A stretch of DNA of 55,463 nt from Thauera aminoaromatica S2 (lineage in GTDB: Bacteria; Pseudomonadota; Gammaproteobacteria; Burkholderiales; Rhodocyclaceae). The DNA lies in NCBI RefSeq assembly GCF_000310185.1, contig NZ_AMXD01000009.1:1-55463 (forward strand), given 5' to 3'. This document shows, in pieces, positions 9,394-19,036 of this stretch; position 1 is the first letter of the stretch, and every line of letters begins with the position of its first letter. The notes below the pieces were generated by a model that was not told where the DNA came from, made no database searches, and saw only the letters and a program-made list of their open reading frames with translations. A program made the position numbers and the translations under genes.

Positions 9394-11355
9394 ATGTTGA
9401 ACGGGACGGACGCAGGCTCGCCGAACAACGGGGGCGGCAGTGTGGGCGCCGAAGAGCAAGTGCGCACAAATGCCGCTTTCGCGGACAATTTCAGCTTCCT
9501 GGCTTTGGCGTCGGCGCTCTCCTCCAGCCTCGTGCGCGCCCAGTCCGCGGAGCTCGATGAACAGGTCCGCAATGCCCTGCAGCGAATCGTCGAGTTCTTC
9601 GACGCGGATCGGGGCATCCTGTGCGTCGTGGCGCATGCCGACCGCCGTGTGCTGATCCGCGACTGCGTGCAGCGGGGCGGCGCGGACCTGCCGTTGAGCA
9701 CGCCGGATGCGGGGGCGATCTTCCCGTGGCTTTTCGACGAGGTCGTTGTCGGGGGGCGAGTGGTGAGCATTCCGTCGATCGATCGATTGCCGCCGGCGGT
9801 GGCGCTCGATCGTGCCGGCCTGTGCGGATGGCAAGTCCGGTCCGCCCAGTTCGTTCCCATCTCGCATGCAGGCGTGGTCGAGTTCGTGCTCGGGCTGGGG
9901 TGCAGTTGTGACGACCCGGGCTGGACCGACGAGACCATCGGCCGCCTGTGCCTGCTCGGGGAAACGCTTGCCGGCGCGCTGCGGCATCAGGTCCTCGAGG
10001 AGAAGCAGGTCGACTCGCTGCGCTTCGAAAGGGTGATCGCCGATGCCTGCGCGCGCTTCGCCGGAGCGTGGTCGGATCAGATCGACGAGGAGATCGAGCG
10101 GGCCCTCAAGGAGGTGCTCGATTTCACCGGAGCCGATCAGGCAGGATTCTTCGCCACGGTGGACACGCCCGGGCATCTCCGCCTTACCCATCTGAACCAT
10201 GCGGAGGGCATCGTTCCGGCGGAAAAGCAAGTGATTCCCTATGGCCGCGCCTGCCCCTGGTTGTATGACATAGTCGTGAATCAGCGCCGTCTTTATTGCT
10301 TCCACCGCTGGGACGAAATCCCCATCGAGGCCGAGGTCGATCGTCGCTATCTCGAGATGAAGGGGACGCGCTCGGGTCTTTACGTTCCCTACGTCGTGGG
10401 CGGTGTCGTGCGGCACGTTTTTGCGGTGATCAGCAACACCGGAGAGATACGCTGGTCGCCGGTGCTCGTCGAGCGCATTCAGGCACTGGGAGGCGTCTTC
10501 GTCAGTGCGCTGGCACGAAAAAGCGTCTTCGACGCCCTGCGGCGCAGTGAAGAAGGCCTGCGCGAGGCGCAGCGCATCGCAGGGCTCGGCAGTTGGGAGT
10601 GGGATGTGCAGACCGATGCGGTCTGGACCTCGCCGCAGACCGACCTGATCCTCGGCTCGAAAGCGCGATCGTTCAAGACCTTCATGGAAAGGGTCCCCGA
10701 AGACGAGAGGGCCGTGCTGACGCAGGCGCTCGAAGCCTGCCTGTCGGGGACCCCCGCCCGCCAACGCATCCAGCACCGCATCCTGGGCGCAGGTGGGGAA
10801 GAGCGTATCGTCGAGAACCATTTCGAGCGGGTCGCGGGCGGCCCGGCGTCCGGGCCGCGTGTCTTCGGCACGCTGCAGGACATCACGCTTCGTCGCCGTG
10901 ACGAGCTCGAGCTCGAGAGCCTGCGTGCGCAACGCTGGCACGCCGATCGCGTCGCGCAGATCGCGGTGATGACTTCATCGCTGGCGCACGAACTGAGCCA
11001 GCCGCTCACCGCCATCCTGAGCAATGCGCAGGCCGGGCTGCGAATGCTCCGGGCCGGTGCCTTGCCCGCCGAGGAAGGCGAGGCGATCCTCGAGGACATC
11101 GTGGCCGACGACAAGCGTGCCGCTCAGGTCATCGAATCCCTGCGTGCGATGCTGCGCCGCCGGCCCACCGAGCGCCAGCGCGTGGAGATCGCGCAACTGG
11201 TGCGGGACGTCATGGGCCTGATGCATAGCGAACTGGTCATGAACGATGTGCGGTTCGAGCTCGATCTGCTTGCCGAGGGCTGCATCGAGGTCGATCGGGC
11301 GCAGATCCAGCAGGTCCTCATCAACCTGATCATGAACGGCATCGAGGCCATGCAC
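9394..11355 (+). pseudogene. sensor histidine kinase, 3'-truncated by IS21 element
   Basis: About 654 residues remain of a multidomain sensor kinase. Two GAF-like domains (roughly residues 25-190 and 205-375) are followed by a PAS-like domain (RIAGLGSWEWDVQTDAVW) and a HisKA domain with the phospho-acceptor His532 in SLAHELSQPLTAIL. The start of the HATPase domain is present, with its N-box Asn648 in INLIMNGIEAM. The frame runs into the insertion sequence at 11356 and stops within it, so the ATP-binding G boxes are missing and the kinase should be inactive. I chose the ATG at 9394 because AGGGGG lies 11 bases upstream; a TTG at 9385 is too close. Its original 3' end and any partner regulator are absent from the window. 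Confidence 0.88.
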
Positions 11356-11362
11356 TGTTGAC

Positions 11363-11416
11363 GCGCACTGAAAACTACCCAGATTTCGGGGGGTCTGCGC
11401 GCTGAAAAGTACCCAG
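11363..11416. repeat. IS21 left-end subterminal repeats L1 and L2
   Basis: Two 20-bp direct copies at 11363-11382 and 11397-11416, sharing GCGC-CTGAAAA-TACCCAG and matching at 18 of 20 positions. The first overlaps the terminal inverted repeat. They are the likely transposase-binding sites of the left end. Confidence 0.8.
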
Positions 11417-11455
11417 GTGATTAACCTCCGCCGCTTCCGTCGAGGAGCGGGGAAC

Positions 11456-11462
11456 AAAGGAG
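11456..11462 (+). promoter_or_regulatory. ribosome binding site deciding the istA start
   Basis: AAAGGAG sits 9 bases before the ATG at 11472 but abuts the in-frame ATG at 11463, so initiation at 11472 is favoured. Confidence 0.7.
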
Positions 11463-11471
11463 ATGATCACC

Positions 11472-12962
11472 ATGAATCTGCTGGGGAAGGTCAGAAGGCT
11501 GTACTACCGGGAGGGGCTCACGCTCTCGGAGATCGAGCGTCGCACGGGGCTGACGCGCAAGACGATCCGCAAGTGGCTGAAGGCGCCCGAGGGGGTTGAG
11601 CCGAAGTACCGACGCAAGGTCGGCGACACCAAGATCGCGCCGTACGTGGCGCAGTTGGTCAAGATGTTGGAGACCGATGCGCGGCGCCCGCAACGGGACC
11701 GGCGCACGGCGCTGAAGCTGTTTGGTCAGTTGCAGGTGCAGGGGTTCGACGGCGATTACAGCCGCGTCACCGAGTTCATCCGGCGCTGGAGGGCCGAAGG
11801 CGGTGCCTCGGTCACGAAGGCCTTCGTTCCGCTGCAGTTCGAGCCGGGAGAGGCGCACCAGTTCGACTGGAGCGAGGAGCATCTGGTCATCGGTGGGGTG
11901 TGGCGCAAGGTGCTCGTGGCGCACCTGAAGCTGTGCTACAGCCGTGCCTTTGTCGTGCAGGCGTATCCGACGCAGAGCCACGAGATGCTGTTCGATGCGC
12001 ACGCGCGGGCGTTTGCTGCGCTCGGGGGCGTGGCCCGGCGCGGGATCTACGACAACATGAAGACGGCCGTCGACCGGGTGAAGAAAGGCAAGGCGCGGGT
12101 GGTCAATACACGCTTTGCGGCGATGGCCTCGCACTACCTGTTCGAAGCGGACTTCTGCAATGTTGCCAGCGGTTGGGAGAAAGGCGTCGTCGAGAAGAAC
12201 GTGCAGGACAGCCGACGGCGGATCTGGCAAGAGGCGGCCGAGACGCGCTTTGGTTCCTTCACCGAGCTGAACCTGTGGTTGCTGGCGAAGTGTCGCAGCC
12301 TGTGGCAGGAGCTCAAACATCCGGAGTACGACCTCAGCCTGGCGGAGATGCTCGAGCAGGAGCAGCCCAGCCTGATGCCGATGATCACGCCCTTCGACGG
12401 CTACGTGGAGACGCTGGGCAAGGTCTCGAGCACCTGCCTGGTTACGTTCGAGCGCTGCCGTTACTCGGCCCCCTGCGAACTGGTTGGTCAGATGGTCGGC
12501 ATCCGGGTGTATCCCGAGCAGATCGAGCTCGTCGCGCACGACACCGTCGTGGCCCGTCACGTGCGCAGCTTTGCGCGCAACGAAGCGCGCTACGACTGGC
12601 AGCACTATGTGTCGCTGATCGAGCGCAAGCCGGGCGCGCTCAGGAATGGCGCGCCCTTCGCCGACATGCCTGCGCCATTGCAAGCGCTGCGCGCGTTGCT
12701 GCTCAAGCGCGAAGGGGGAGATCGGGTCATGGCGAAGGTGCTCGCCGCCGTGCCTCAGCATGGCCTGGGGGCGGTGATCGTGGCGGTGGAGTTGGCGCTC
12801 GAAGCGGGCCGCCCCAGCCCCGAGCACATCGAGAACGTGCTCAACCGCCTGAAGTCAGCCCCTGCCACGCCGACCGTCGACACGGTACTGACCCTCAGCG
12901 AAACACCGGTGGCAGACCCGCAGCGTTACGACCGGCTGCGTGCGGAGGTGAGCCATGCGTGA
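11472..12962 (+). CDS. istA: IS21-family transposase IstA
   Basis: IstA catalyses DNA cleavage and strand transfer for the element. The 496-residue protein starts with a helix-turn-helix ([21 protein letters not shown]). A DDE integrase core follows, with the first Asp in FDWSEEH, the second in IYDNMKTAV and the Glu in the [14 protein letters not shown] region. The C-terminal part is the Mu-transposase-like domain. The coding frame is intact. istB starts 8 bp before the istA stop, so the two are translationally coupled. Confidence 0.93.
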   Translation: MNLLGKVRRLYYREGLTLSEIERRTGLTRKTIRKWLKAPEGVEPKYRRKVGDTKIAPYVAQLVKMLETDARRPQRDRRTALKLFGQLQVQGFDGDYSRVTEFIRRWRAEGGASVTKAFVPLQFEPGEAHQFDWSEEHLVIGGVWRKVLVAHLKLCYSRAFVVQAYPTQSHEMLFDAHARAFAALGGVARRGIYDNMKTAVDRVKKGKARVVNTRFAAMASHYLFEADFCNVASGWEKGVVEKNVQDSRRRIWQEAAETRFGSFTELNLWLLAKCRSLWQELKHPEYDLSLAEMLEQEQPSLMPMITPFDGYVETLGKVSSTCLVTFERCRYSAPCELVGQMVGIRVYPEQIELVAHDTVVARHVRSFARNEARYDWQHYVSLIERKPGALRNGAPFADMPAPLQALRALLLKREGGDRVMAKVLAAVPQHGLGAVIVAVELALEAGRPSPEHIENVLNRLKSAPATPTVDTVLTLSETPVADPQRYDRLRAEVSHA

Positions 12963-13752
12963 TGTGCTTGCCGAACTGAAGGCCCTGCGCCTGTACGGGA
13001 TGGCCGACGCCTGGGCGGAGTTGGTGTCCACGAGTGATCTCGGGTGTCAGAGTTCGGGCTGGCTGCTCGAGCACCTGCTCGAGGCCGAGCATACCGACCG
13101 TCACCTGCGCTCGATCCGCTATCAACTGCAGGCGGCCCGGTTCCCGGTGCATCGAGATCTGGCCGGGTTCGACTTCGAGCAGTCGAAGGTGGAGCGGGCA
13201 CTGATTCAGGAACTCGCCACGCTCGACTTCACCGCGCAGGCCCACAACGTCGTGTTCATCGGCGGCACCGGCACAGGCAAGTCGCACCTGGCCACGGCGC
13301 TGGGCGTGTCCGGGATCACCCGGCACGGCAAGCGGGTGCGCTTTTACTCGACCGTTGATCTGGTCAATCTGCTCGAGCAGGAGAAGGCGGCCGGCAAAGC
13401 CGGCAAGCTCGCCTTCTCGCTGCTGCGCATGGATCTGGTGATTCTCGATGAGCTGGGCTACCTGCCGTTCAGCCAGAGCGGCGGAGCGCTGCTGTTTCAC
13501 CTGCTCTCGAAGCTGTACGAGCACACCAGCGTGATGATCACGACTAACCTGAGCTTCGGTGAATGGGCGAGCGTGTTCGGCGACGCAAAGATGACCACGG
13601 CACTGCTCGACCGGCTGACCCATCACTGCCACATCGTCGAGACGGGCAACGAGTCCTATCGCTTCCGTCAGAGCTCGGCCAGCGCGCGCTCGCGGATCAA
13701 GGACCGTGAGCAATCCAAGCGCGACACCCTTACCGAGGACGAGCCGTTCTGA
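12955..13752 (+). CDS. istB: IS21-family helper ATPase IstB
   Basis: IstB is the AAA+ ATPase of IS21 elements that assembles on DNA and directs IstA to its target. The 265-residue protein has Walker [15 protein letters not shown] (around residue 101) and Walker [13 protein letters not shown], plus the conserved TTNLSFGEW segment with the sensor Asn. The frame is intact, and so is istA's, so the element may still be active. Confidence 0.94.
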   Translation: MRDVLAELKALRLYGMADAWAELVSTSDLGCQSSGWLLEHLLEAEHTDRHLRSIRYQLQAARFPVHRDLAGFDFEQSKVERALIQELATLDFTAQAHNVVFIGGTGTGKSHLATALGVSGITRHGKRVRFYSTVDLVNLLEQEKAAGKAGKLAFSLLRMDLVILDELGYLPFSQSGGALLFHLLSKLYEHTSVMITTNLSFGEWASVFGDAKMTTALLDRLTHHCHIVETGNESYRFRQSSASARSRIKDREQSKRDTLTEDEPF

Positions 13753-13762
13753 CCCGGCGCCC

Positions 13763-13811
13763 GCGCAGAGAAGCCCGCTTCGGGCTACGCCCTTCGCGGG
13801 CTTCTCTGCGC
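13763..13811. terminator. 16-bp perfect hairpin after istB
   Basis: Inverted repeat GCGCAGAGAAGCCCGC (13763-13778) and its complement at 13796-13811, with a 17-base loop. It starts 10 bp after the istB stop and inside the element. There is no T run, so it is a strong hairpin rather than a textbook intrinsic terminator. Confidence 0.55.
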
Positions 13812-13876
13812 ACACTCGCGGTCAGCAACTCGACTACACTGAACATCGGCTGCTCCATGACGAGCAGCTAAAGTGC

Positions 13877-13920
13877 CTGGGTAAAATTCAACGCGCACCG
13901 CTGGGTAGTTTTAGACGCGC
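13877..13920. repeat. IS21 right-end subterminal repeats R2 and R1
   Basis: Two copies of the left-end motif in inverted orientation, at 13877-13896 (CTGGGTAAAATTCAACGCGC) and 13901-13920 (CTGGGTAGTTTTAGACGCGC). They are the counterparts of L1/L2. Confidence 0.75.
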
Positions 13921-13927
13921 GCCGACA

Positions 13928-14693
13928 CGTCTGGGAGCTCTACGACACCACCACGGACTGGGCGCAGTCCAAGGACCTGTCGAAGGAGATGCCGGACAAG
14001 CTGCGCGAACTGCAGCGCCTGTGGATCATCGAGGCGACGCGCAACAAGGTGCTGCCGATCGATGACCGGATGTTCGAGAAGATAAATCCGGACACCGCCG
14101 GCCGGCCGACGCTGGTGAAGGGCAAGACCCAGCTCCTGGCCGGTGGCATGAGCCACCTGGGCGAGAACTGCGTCCTCAACCTCAAGAACAAGTCGCACTC
14201 CGTCACCGCAGCGATCGTGGTCCCGCAAGGCGGGGCAGAGGGCGTCATCATCGCGCAGGGCGCCGATATCGGCGGCTGGAGCCTGTATGCCAAGGGCGGC
14301 AAGCTCAAGTACTGCTACAACTGGGGCGGCTTCAAGCACTTCATGATCGAAGGCGCTTCGGTCATGGCTCCGGGCGAGCATCAGGTGCGCATGGAGTTCG
14401 CCTACGCCGGTGGCGGCCTCGGCAAGGGCGGCAAGGTGACGCTGTACGTCGATGGCCAGAAGGACGGCGAAGGTGAAGTCGGCGCAACGCTGGCGATGAT
14501 CTTCTCGGCCGACGACGGTCTGGATGTCGGCAAGGACGGCGGCTCGGCGGTATCGCCGGACTACAAGCCTGGCAACAATTCCTTCAACGGCAAGGTGAAG
14601 GGCGTGCAGCTCGCGATCGACGAGGCCGCGGAAGACCTGGATCACCTGCTCGATCCGGCGGACGTCATCCGCATGGCGATGGCCCGCCAGTAA
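13928..14693 (+). pseudogene. arylsulfatase, C-terminal fragment cut by IS21
   Basis: The frame enters from the IS end and continues VWELYDTTTDWAQSKDL, then MPDKLRELQRLWIIEATRNKVLPIDDR, the characteristic C-terminal end of AtsA-type arylsulfatases. A lectin-like beta-sandwich tail follows (GWSLYAKGGKLKYCYNWGG, KGGKVTLYVDGQK). About 255 residues remain. The catalytic sulfatase domain with the formylglycine Cys and metal-binding Asp residues is missing, so it cannot be an active hydrolase. An ATG at 13989 could allow expression of the tail, but no ribosome site supports it. Its 5' half is not in this window, so the junction is not a simple insertion. Confidence 0.8.
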
Positions 14694-14733
14694 GGGCCTG
14701 CCGGCCGGCAGCCTGCACGGGCTGCCAGTCAGC

Positions 14734-14766
14734 CAAGCGGCGTCGCTGTGATCGCGACGCCGCTTG
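14734..14766. terminator. 13-bp hairpin between convergent genes
   Basis: CAAGCGGCGTCGC (14734-14746) pairs perfectly with 14754-14766 across a 7-base loop. It sits between the sulfatase remnant (+) and prlC (-), the right place for a bidirectional terminator, though T tracts are lacking. Confidence 0.6.
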
Positions 14767-14788
14767 CACGTTCAGTAGCCAGTTTGCG

Positions 14789-16915
14789 TCAGGCCTGCGC
14801 CACCATGCCGCTGTGGCGCAGCAGCGCGTCGACCCTGGGCTCGCGGCCGCGGAAGGCCTTGAAGGATTCCAGCGCCGGGCGGCTGCCGCCCACCGCCAGG
14901 ATCTCGCGCCAGAAGCGCTCGCCGGTCTCGGGGTCGAGCAGGCTGCCCTTGCCGGCGCCGGCTTCCTCGAAGGCGGCGAAGGCGTCGGCCGACAGTACCT
15001 CGGCCCACTTGTAGCTGTAATAGCCCGCCGCGTAGCCGCCGGCGAAGATGTGCGAGAAGCTGTGCGGGAAGCGGTGCCAGGCGGGCGGGATCATCACTGC
15101 GACTTCGCGGCGCACCTCGTCGAGCAGGGCCATCACGCGTTCGATTGCGACCGGGCCGGCAGAGGCCTCCACCTCGCCGTGCAGGCGCAGGTCGAACATC
15201 GAGAACTCGAGCTGGCGCACGGTCTGCATGCCGCTCTGGAAGTTCTTGGCGGCGATCATCTTGTCGTACAGCGCGCGCGGCAGCGGCTCGCCGGTATCGA
15301 CGTGCGCGGTCATGCCCTGCAGCACGTCCCACTCCCAGCAGAAGTTCTCCATGAACTGGCTGGGCAGCTCGACCGCGTCCCACTCCACGCCGTGAATGCC
15401 GGACACCGCGAGTTCGTCCACCTGGGTGAGCAGGTGGTGCAGGCCGTGGCCGCACTCGTGGAAGAGGGTGAGCACGTCGTCGTGGGTGAAGGTGGCCGGT
15501 TTGCCACCCACCGGGCCGGGGAAGTTGCACACCAGGTAGGCCACCGGCGTGTCGCTGCCCCAGGTGTTGCGGTGGCGGCTGCGTGCCGAATCCATCCACG
15601 CGCCGCCGCGCTTGGTGCTGCGCGCATGCAGGTCGAGGTAGAAGTGGCCGACGAGTTCCGGACCGTTCGCGCCTTCCTTCTCGATGCGGAAGAAGCGCAC
15701 GTCCGGGTCCCAGCTCGGCGCCTCGTCGGGCAGGATGTCGACGCGGTACAGCGCGCGGATCACGCCGAACAGGCCGTCGAGCACCTTGGGCTCGGGGAAG
15801 TACTGCTTCACCTCCTGGTCGGAGTAGGCGTAGCGCTTCTCGCGCAATTTCTCGGAGGCGTAGGCCACGTCCCAGGGTTCGAGGGTGTCGAGGCCCAGCT
15901 CGGCCTTGGCGAAGGCCTTGAGTTCTTCCAGGTCCTTCTCGGCGAAGGGCTTGGCCTTGGCGGCGAGGTCGCGCAGGAAGCCGAGCACCTGCTCCGGCGT
16001 GTCGGCCATCTTGGGCACCAGCGACACCTCGGCGAAGTTGCGATAGCCGAGCATGCGCGCTTCTTCGTCGCGCAGCGCGAGGATGCGGCCGATCAGCGGG
16101 CCGTTGTCGAGTTCCGGGTTGCCGAGCTCGGAGGCGCGGGTGGCGTAGGCGCGGTACATGCGCGCGCGCAGCTCGCGATCGTCGGCGTACTGCATCACCG
16201 GCAGGTAGGAGGGCATCTGCAGGGTGAACTTCCAGCCTTCCTTGCCCTCGGCCTCGGCCTCGGCGGCGGCGCGGGCGGCCTGGCGTGCGTCGTCGGGGAT
16301 GCCGGATAGGCCGGATTCATCGGTGATCCACTCGGCGTGGGCGTTGGTGGCGTCGAGCAGGTTCTCGGAGAACTTGGCGGCGAGCTGGGATTGCTCTTCC
16401 TGGATCTCCTGGAAGCGCGGCTTCTGCGCGTCGGGCAGCTCGGCGCCGGAGAGGCGGAAGTCGCGCAGCGCGTGCTCGAGGATGCGCTGGCGCACCGGCG
16501 ACAGGGTGGCGAACTCGGCGCTGTCGTGCAGCGCCTTGTACTTCTCGAACAGCGCGAGGTCTTGCCCGACCTCGGCATAGAAGCGCGAGATCTCGGGCAG
16601 CATCGCGTTGTAGGCCTCGCGCCACTCGGGCACGTCGAACACGCTGTGCAGGTGGCCGACCACGCCCCAGGCGCGGCCGAGGCGCTCGCCGGCCTCTTCC
16701 ATCGGTGCGACGAAGCCGTCCCAGCTCGGGGTCGCGGGGTCGGCGGTGAGACGTTCGATGAGCGCACGATTCTCGTCGATGAGGCCGCGGATCGCGGGCT
16801 CGACGTGCTCGGGCCGGATGTCGGCGAAGCGCGGCATGCCGGCGAAGTCGAGCAGGGGATTGGCGTTCGGAGTGGAAATGGAAATGGACGTGGAAATGGA
16901 CGTGCTGTCGTGCAT
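14789..16915 (-). CDS. prlC: oligopeptidase A (M3 family metallopeptidase)
   Basis: PrlC cleaves short peptides, including released signal peptides, in the cytoplasm. The 708-residue protein has the zinc site HECGH (in LFHECGHGLHHLL) with the downstream Glu in the GVEWDAVELPSQFMEN region, and the length of the family. The ATG at 16915 is chosen because homology (NPLLDFAGMPRFADIRPEHVEPAI) begins soon after it; the frame is open far upstream. The first 15 residues are an unusual Ser/Thr/Ile run encoded by a 6-bp repeat (16874-16903). Confidence 0.94.
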   Translation of the reverse strand: MHDSTSISTSISISTPNANPLLDFAGMPRFADIRPEHVEPAIRGLIDENRALIERLTADPATPSWDGFVAPMEEAGERLGRAWGVVGHLHSVFDVPEWREAYNAMLPEISRFYAEVGQDLALFEKYKALHDSAEFATLSPVRQRILEHALRDFRLSGAELPDAQKPRFQEIQEEQSQLAAKFSENLLDATNAHAEWITDESGLSGIPDDARQAARAAAEAEAEGKEGWKFTLQMPSYLPVMQYADDRELRARMYRAYATRASELGNPELDNGPLIGRILALRDEEARMLGYRNFAEVSLVPKMADTPEQVLGFLRDLAAKAKPFAEKDLEELKAFAKAELGLDTLEPWDVAYASEKLREKRYAYSDQEVKQYFPEPKVLDGLFGVIRALYRVDILPDEAPSWDPDVRFFRIEKEGANGPELVGHFYLDLHARSTKRGGAWMDSARSRHRNTWGSDTPVAYLVCNFPGPVGGKPATFTHDDVLTLFHECGHGLHHLLTQVDELAVSGIHGVEWDAVELPSQFMENFCWEWDVLQGMTAHVDTGEPLPRALYDKMIAAKNFQSGMQTVRQLEFSMFDLRLHGEVEASAGPVAIERVMALLDEVRREVAVMIPPAWHRFPHSFSHIFAGGYAAGYYSYKWAEVLSADAFAAFEEAGAGKGSLLDPETGERFWREILAVGGSRPALESFKAFRGREPRVDALLRHSGMVAQA
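16874..16903. repeat. hexanucleotide repeat in the prlC N-terminal codons
   Basis: Five consecutive 6-bp units on the + strand, GGAAAT, GGAAAT, GGACGT, GGAAAT, GGACGT. They encode alternating Ser-Ile and Ser-Thr pairs. Because units are two codons long, copy-number change would not shift the frame. Confidence 0.75.
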
Positions 16916-16970
16916 CTTCGACCTTGTCTGTTCGTTCCGGCCTCGCCGGGCAAGGCGGCTATTCTGCCGC

Positions 16971-17006
16971 AAAAAAGACGGCGGGCGCCGCGTACGACGC
17001 CCGCCG
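16971..17006 (-). terminator. intrinsic terminator of the DUF2189 gene
   Basis: On the minus strand CGGCGGGCG (17006-16998) pairs with 16987-16979, with a C-A mismatch and a short inner stem, and six T follow (16976-16971). It starts 19 bp after the DUF2189 stop. Confidence 0.85.
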
Positions 17007-17025
17007 CCGCCTGAACTGCGTGTTC

Positions 17026-17799
17026 TCAGCGGACCACGTCGCGATAGGCGTGCCAGGTGGCGTGACCCACCAGCGGCAGCAGGACGGCCATGCCGATCAT
17101 CATGGTGGCGAAGCCGATGCCGACCAGGACGACGATCAGCAAGGCCCACAGCATCATCGTGTCGAAATTGGTCTGCACCGCGCGCAGGCTGGTCATCGCC
17201 GCAGTGATGGTGTCGGTGTCGCGGTCCAGCACCATCGGAATCGCGATCGCGGAGAGCGAGAACACGACGATCGCCAGCACGGCGCCGACGACGACGTAGG
17301 CGGCGAGGAAGTACAGGTTGTCGCCCGACCCCAGGATGCCGCTGACGAAGTTCGTCACGTTGCTGACCTCGCCCCGATAGAACAGCGCGAAGAGGATGGC
17401 CGAGATGCGCTCCCAGGCGATCAGTGCGATGGCGAGGAAGGCGCCGAACATCGCGAGACCGTCGGCACTGCGGACGAGCCCCCGTACCGATGCGGCGAAG
17501 GAGACCTTCTCTCCCTTCTCGTGGTGACGCGAAATCTCGTACAGACCCGCAGCCGCGATCGGGCCGACCAGCATGAAGCCCGAGATCGCCGCCATGAACA
17601 GATAGGGCTTGTCCGCCGCGTAGGACAGGATCAGGTAGCCGATCGCAGCCAGGATCACGCCGTAGGAGAGGCTTGCGGCGAGGTTCTCGCGCATGTCGTT
17701 CCAGCCCATGCGCAGCCACTGCAGCGGCCGCTCCGCGCCGACGGAGCGGATCTGGGGCAGGTTGAAATGTTGATCCAGCGAGTCGTAGGGCTTGTCCAT
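17026..17799 (-). CDS. DUF2189 inner-membrane protein
   Basis: A 257-residue protein of the DUF2189 family: a polar N-terminus (SLDQHFNLPQIRSVGAERPLQWLRMGWNDM) followed by six predicted membrane helices, including AASLSYGVILAAIGYLIL and FMAAISGFMLVGPIAAAGLYEISR. The C-terminus reads MIGMAVLLPLVGHATWHAYRDVV. Function is unknown; similar proteins are sometimes described as possible oxidase-associated subunits, which I cannot support here. I chose the ATG at 17799 because GGAGA lies 6 bases upstream and family similarity starts there. Monocistronic: a terminator follows, and purC is 301 bp upstream. Confidence 0.85.
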   Translation of the reverse strand: MDKPYDSLDQHFNLPQIRSVGAERPLQWLRMGWNDMRENLAASLSYGVILAAIGYLILSYAADKPYLFMAAISGFMLVGPIAAAGLYEISRHHEKGEKVSFAASVRGLVRSADGLAMFGAFLAIALIAWERISAILFALFYRGEVSNVTNFVSGILGSGDNLYFLAAYVVVGAVLAIVVFSLSAIAIPMVLDRDTDTITAAMTSLRAVQTNFDTMMLWALLIVVLVGIGFATMMIGMAVLLPLVGHATWHAYRDVVR

Positions 17800-18046
17800 G
17801 ATCGTCTCCGCAGGTTCTTCGTTATGTTTGACGTGTCGTCCGTGGATGGGATCGACGCGCATGGAAAAGTGCGCGTGATGCCTCGGGCGGTCGTGTTCTT
17901 AGAATAGGACAGGCGCGAAGAGTTCGCGAATGAGAGCTATTCTTTATCCAGATAGGGCGTGGCTATGCTGCGCGCGGCGCGGTCCCCAGCAGCGGGCGGC
18001 TCGGGTTCGTGAAACCTGCGGCCGATTCGGATGGACGCAGAAAGGA
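17800..18046. other. intergenic region between DUF2189 gene and purC terminator
   Basis: This 247-bp stretch between the DUF2189 start and the hairpin behind purC is the presumed promoter region of the DUF2189 gene. I saw no conserved gene, repeat or convincing promoter hexamers. Confidence 0.4.
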
Positions 18047-18076
18047 ACAAGGGGCACCCCGTGGGGCGCCCCTTGT
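18047..18076 (-). terminator. candidate terminator of purC
   Basis: ACAAGGGGC (18047-18055) pairs with 18068-18076, continued by CCCC/GGGG after one A-C mismatch, giving a near-closed hairpin. On the minus strand it is followed by a T-rich tail (TTCCTTT). It lies 25 bp after the purC stop. Confidence 0.6.
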
Positions 18077-18100
18077 CGACGTCCTGTGCGCCCGCGGCGC

Positions 18101-19036
18101 TCAGTCCAGCTTGCGGCCGGTCAGGCGTTCGTAGGCCTCGCGGTATTTGGCCGCGGTGTGCTCGATGACCTCGGCGGGCAGCTTCGGTGCCGGCGGCGCC
18201 TTGTTCCAGTCCAGCGTCTCCAGGTAGTCGCGCACGTACTGCTTGTCGAAGGAGGGCGGGCTGATGCCCTCGCGGTAGCCGTCCGCCGGCCAGAAGCGCG
18301 AGGAGTCGGGGGTCAGCGCCTCGTCGATCAGGTGCAGCGTGCCGGCGGCGTCGATGCCGAACTCGAACTTGGTGTCGGCGATCAGGATGCCGCGGGTCGC
18401 GGCGAACTCGGCCGCCTCGGAATACAGCGCGATCGCCGCGGCGCGCGCCTCGTCGGCGAGCTGGGCGCCGGTCTTGCCGGTGCCGGCCAGCGCGTCCTTC
18501 ATCAGCGCCTCGCAGCGCGCCTGCGCCTGCGCGAAGGAGATGTTCTCGTCGTGCTCGCCCATGTCGGCCTTGGACGAGGGCGTGAAGATCGGCGCCGGCA
18601 GCTTCGCCGCCTGCTGCAGGCCCGCCGGCAGCGCGATGCCGCAGATCGCGCCGGTGGCCTGGTAGTCCTTCCAGCCCGAGCCGATCACGTAGCCGCGCAC
18701 CACCGCCTCGATCGGCAGCGGCTTCAGGCGCTTGACCACCAGCGCGCGCCCGCGCACCTGTTCGCGCTCGTTTTCGGCGACGACGGTTTCGGGGTCGATG
18801 CCGGTGAGCTGGTTGGGCAGAATGTGGCCGAGCCGGTCGAACCAGAAGTTCGCCAGCGCCACCAGCACGCGGCCCTTGTCGGGAATCGGGTCGGGCAGGA
18901 CCACGTCGAAGGCCGACAGGCGATCGCTGGTCACGATGAGCAGCTTGTCGGCATCGACGGCATAGATGTCGCGCACCTTGCCGCGGCCGAGCAGCGGCAG
19001 GCTCTGGATGGAAGTCTCGAAAATGGGCGTCGCCAC
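18101..19036 (-). CDS. purC: phosphoribosylaminoimidazole-succinocarboxamide synthase
   Basis: PurC joins CAIR with aspartate using ATP to form SAICAR in purine synthesis. The 311-residue protein shows [11 protein letters not shown] near the start, [19 protein letters not shown], the substrate loop [16 protein letters not shown], and DTKFEFG before [15 protein letters not shown]. It is longer than the E. coli enzyme (237 residues) and belongs to the longer group seen in yeast and betaproteobacteria. The start is a GTG (codons for MATPIFETS); the open frame extends further upstream without similarity. It stands apart from other pur genes in this window. Confidence 0.94.
   Translation of the reverse strand: MATPIFETSIQSLPLLGRGKVRDIYAVDADKLLIVTSDRLSAFDVVLPDPIPDKGRVLVALANFWFDRLGHILPNQLTGIDPETVVAENEREQVRGRALVVKRLKPLPIEAVVRGYVIGSGWKDYQATGAICGIALPAGLQQAAKLPAPIFTPSSKADMGEHDENISFAQAQARCEALMKDALAGTGKTGAQLADEARAAAIALYSEAAEFAATRGILIADTKFEFGIDAAGTLHLIDEALTPDSSRFWPADGYREGISPPSFDKQYVRDYLETLDWNKAPPAPKLPAEVIEHTAAKYREAYERLTGRKLD

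Larger units (their letters stand above)
11356..13927. mobile_element. IS21-family insertion sequence, about 2.57 kb
   Basis: The element begins TGTTGACGCGC and ends GCGCCGACA, the TG...CA ends of IS21. The terminal 25 bp match in inverted orientation at 19 positions. It encodes the istA/istB pair in the standard order with an 8-bp overlap. Each end carries a second copy of the terminal motif (11363-11382 and 11397-11416 on the left, 13877-13896 and 13901-13920 on the right), typical IS21 transposase-binding repeats. No direct target repeat is seen: the flanks ATGCAC and CGTCTG do not match, and the two flanking genes are unrelated. Confidence 0.92.

Noticed and set aside
11463-11465. ATG at 11463 as the istA start
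   Set aside because: The ribosome site AAAGGAG directly abuts it; the ATG at 11472 has proper 9-base spacing.
13989-14693. Intact gene starting at ATG 13989
   Set aside because: The frame continues upstream to the IS boundary with sulfatase-like residues, and the product would lack the catalytic domain, so it is a truncated arylsulfatase.
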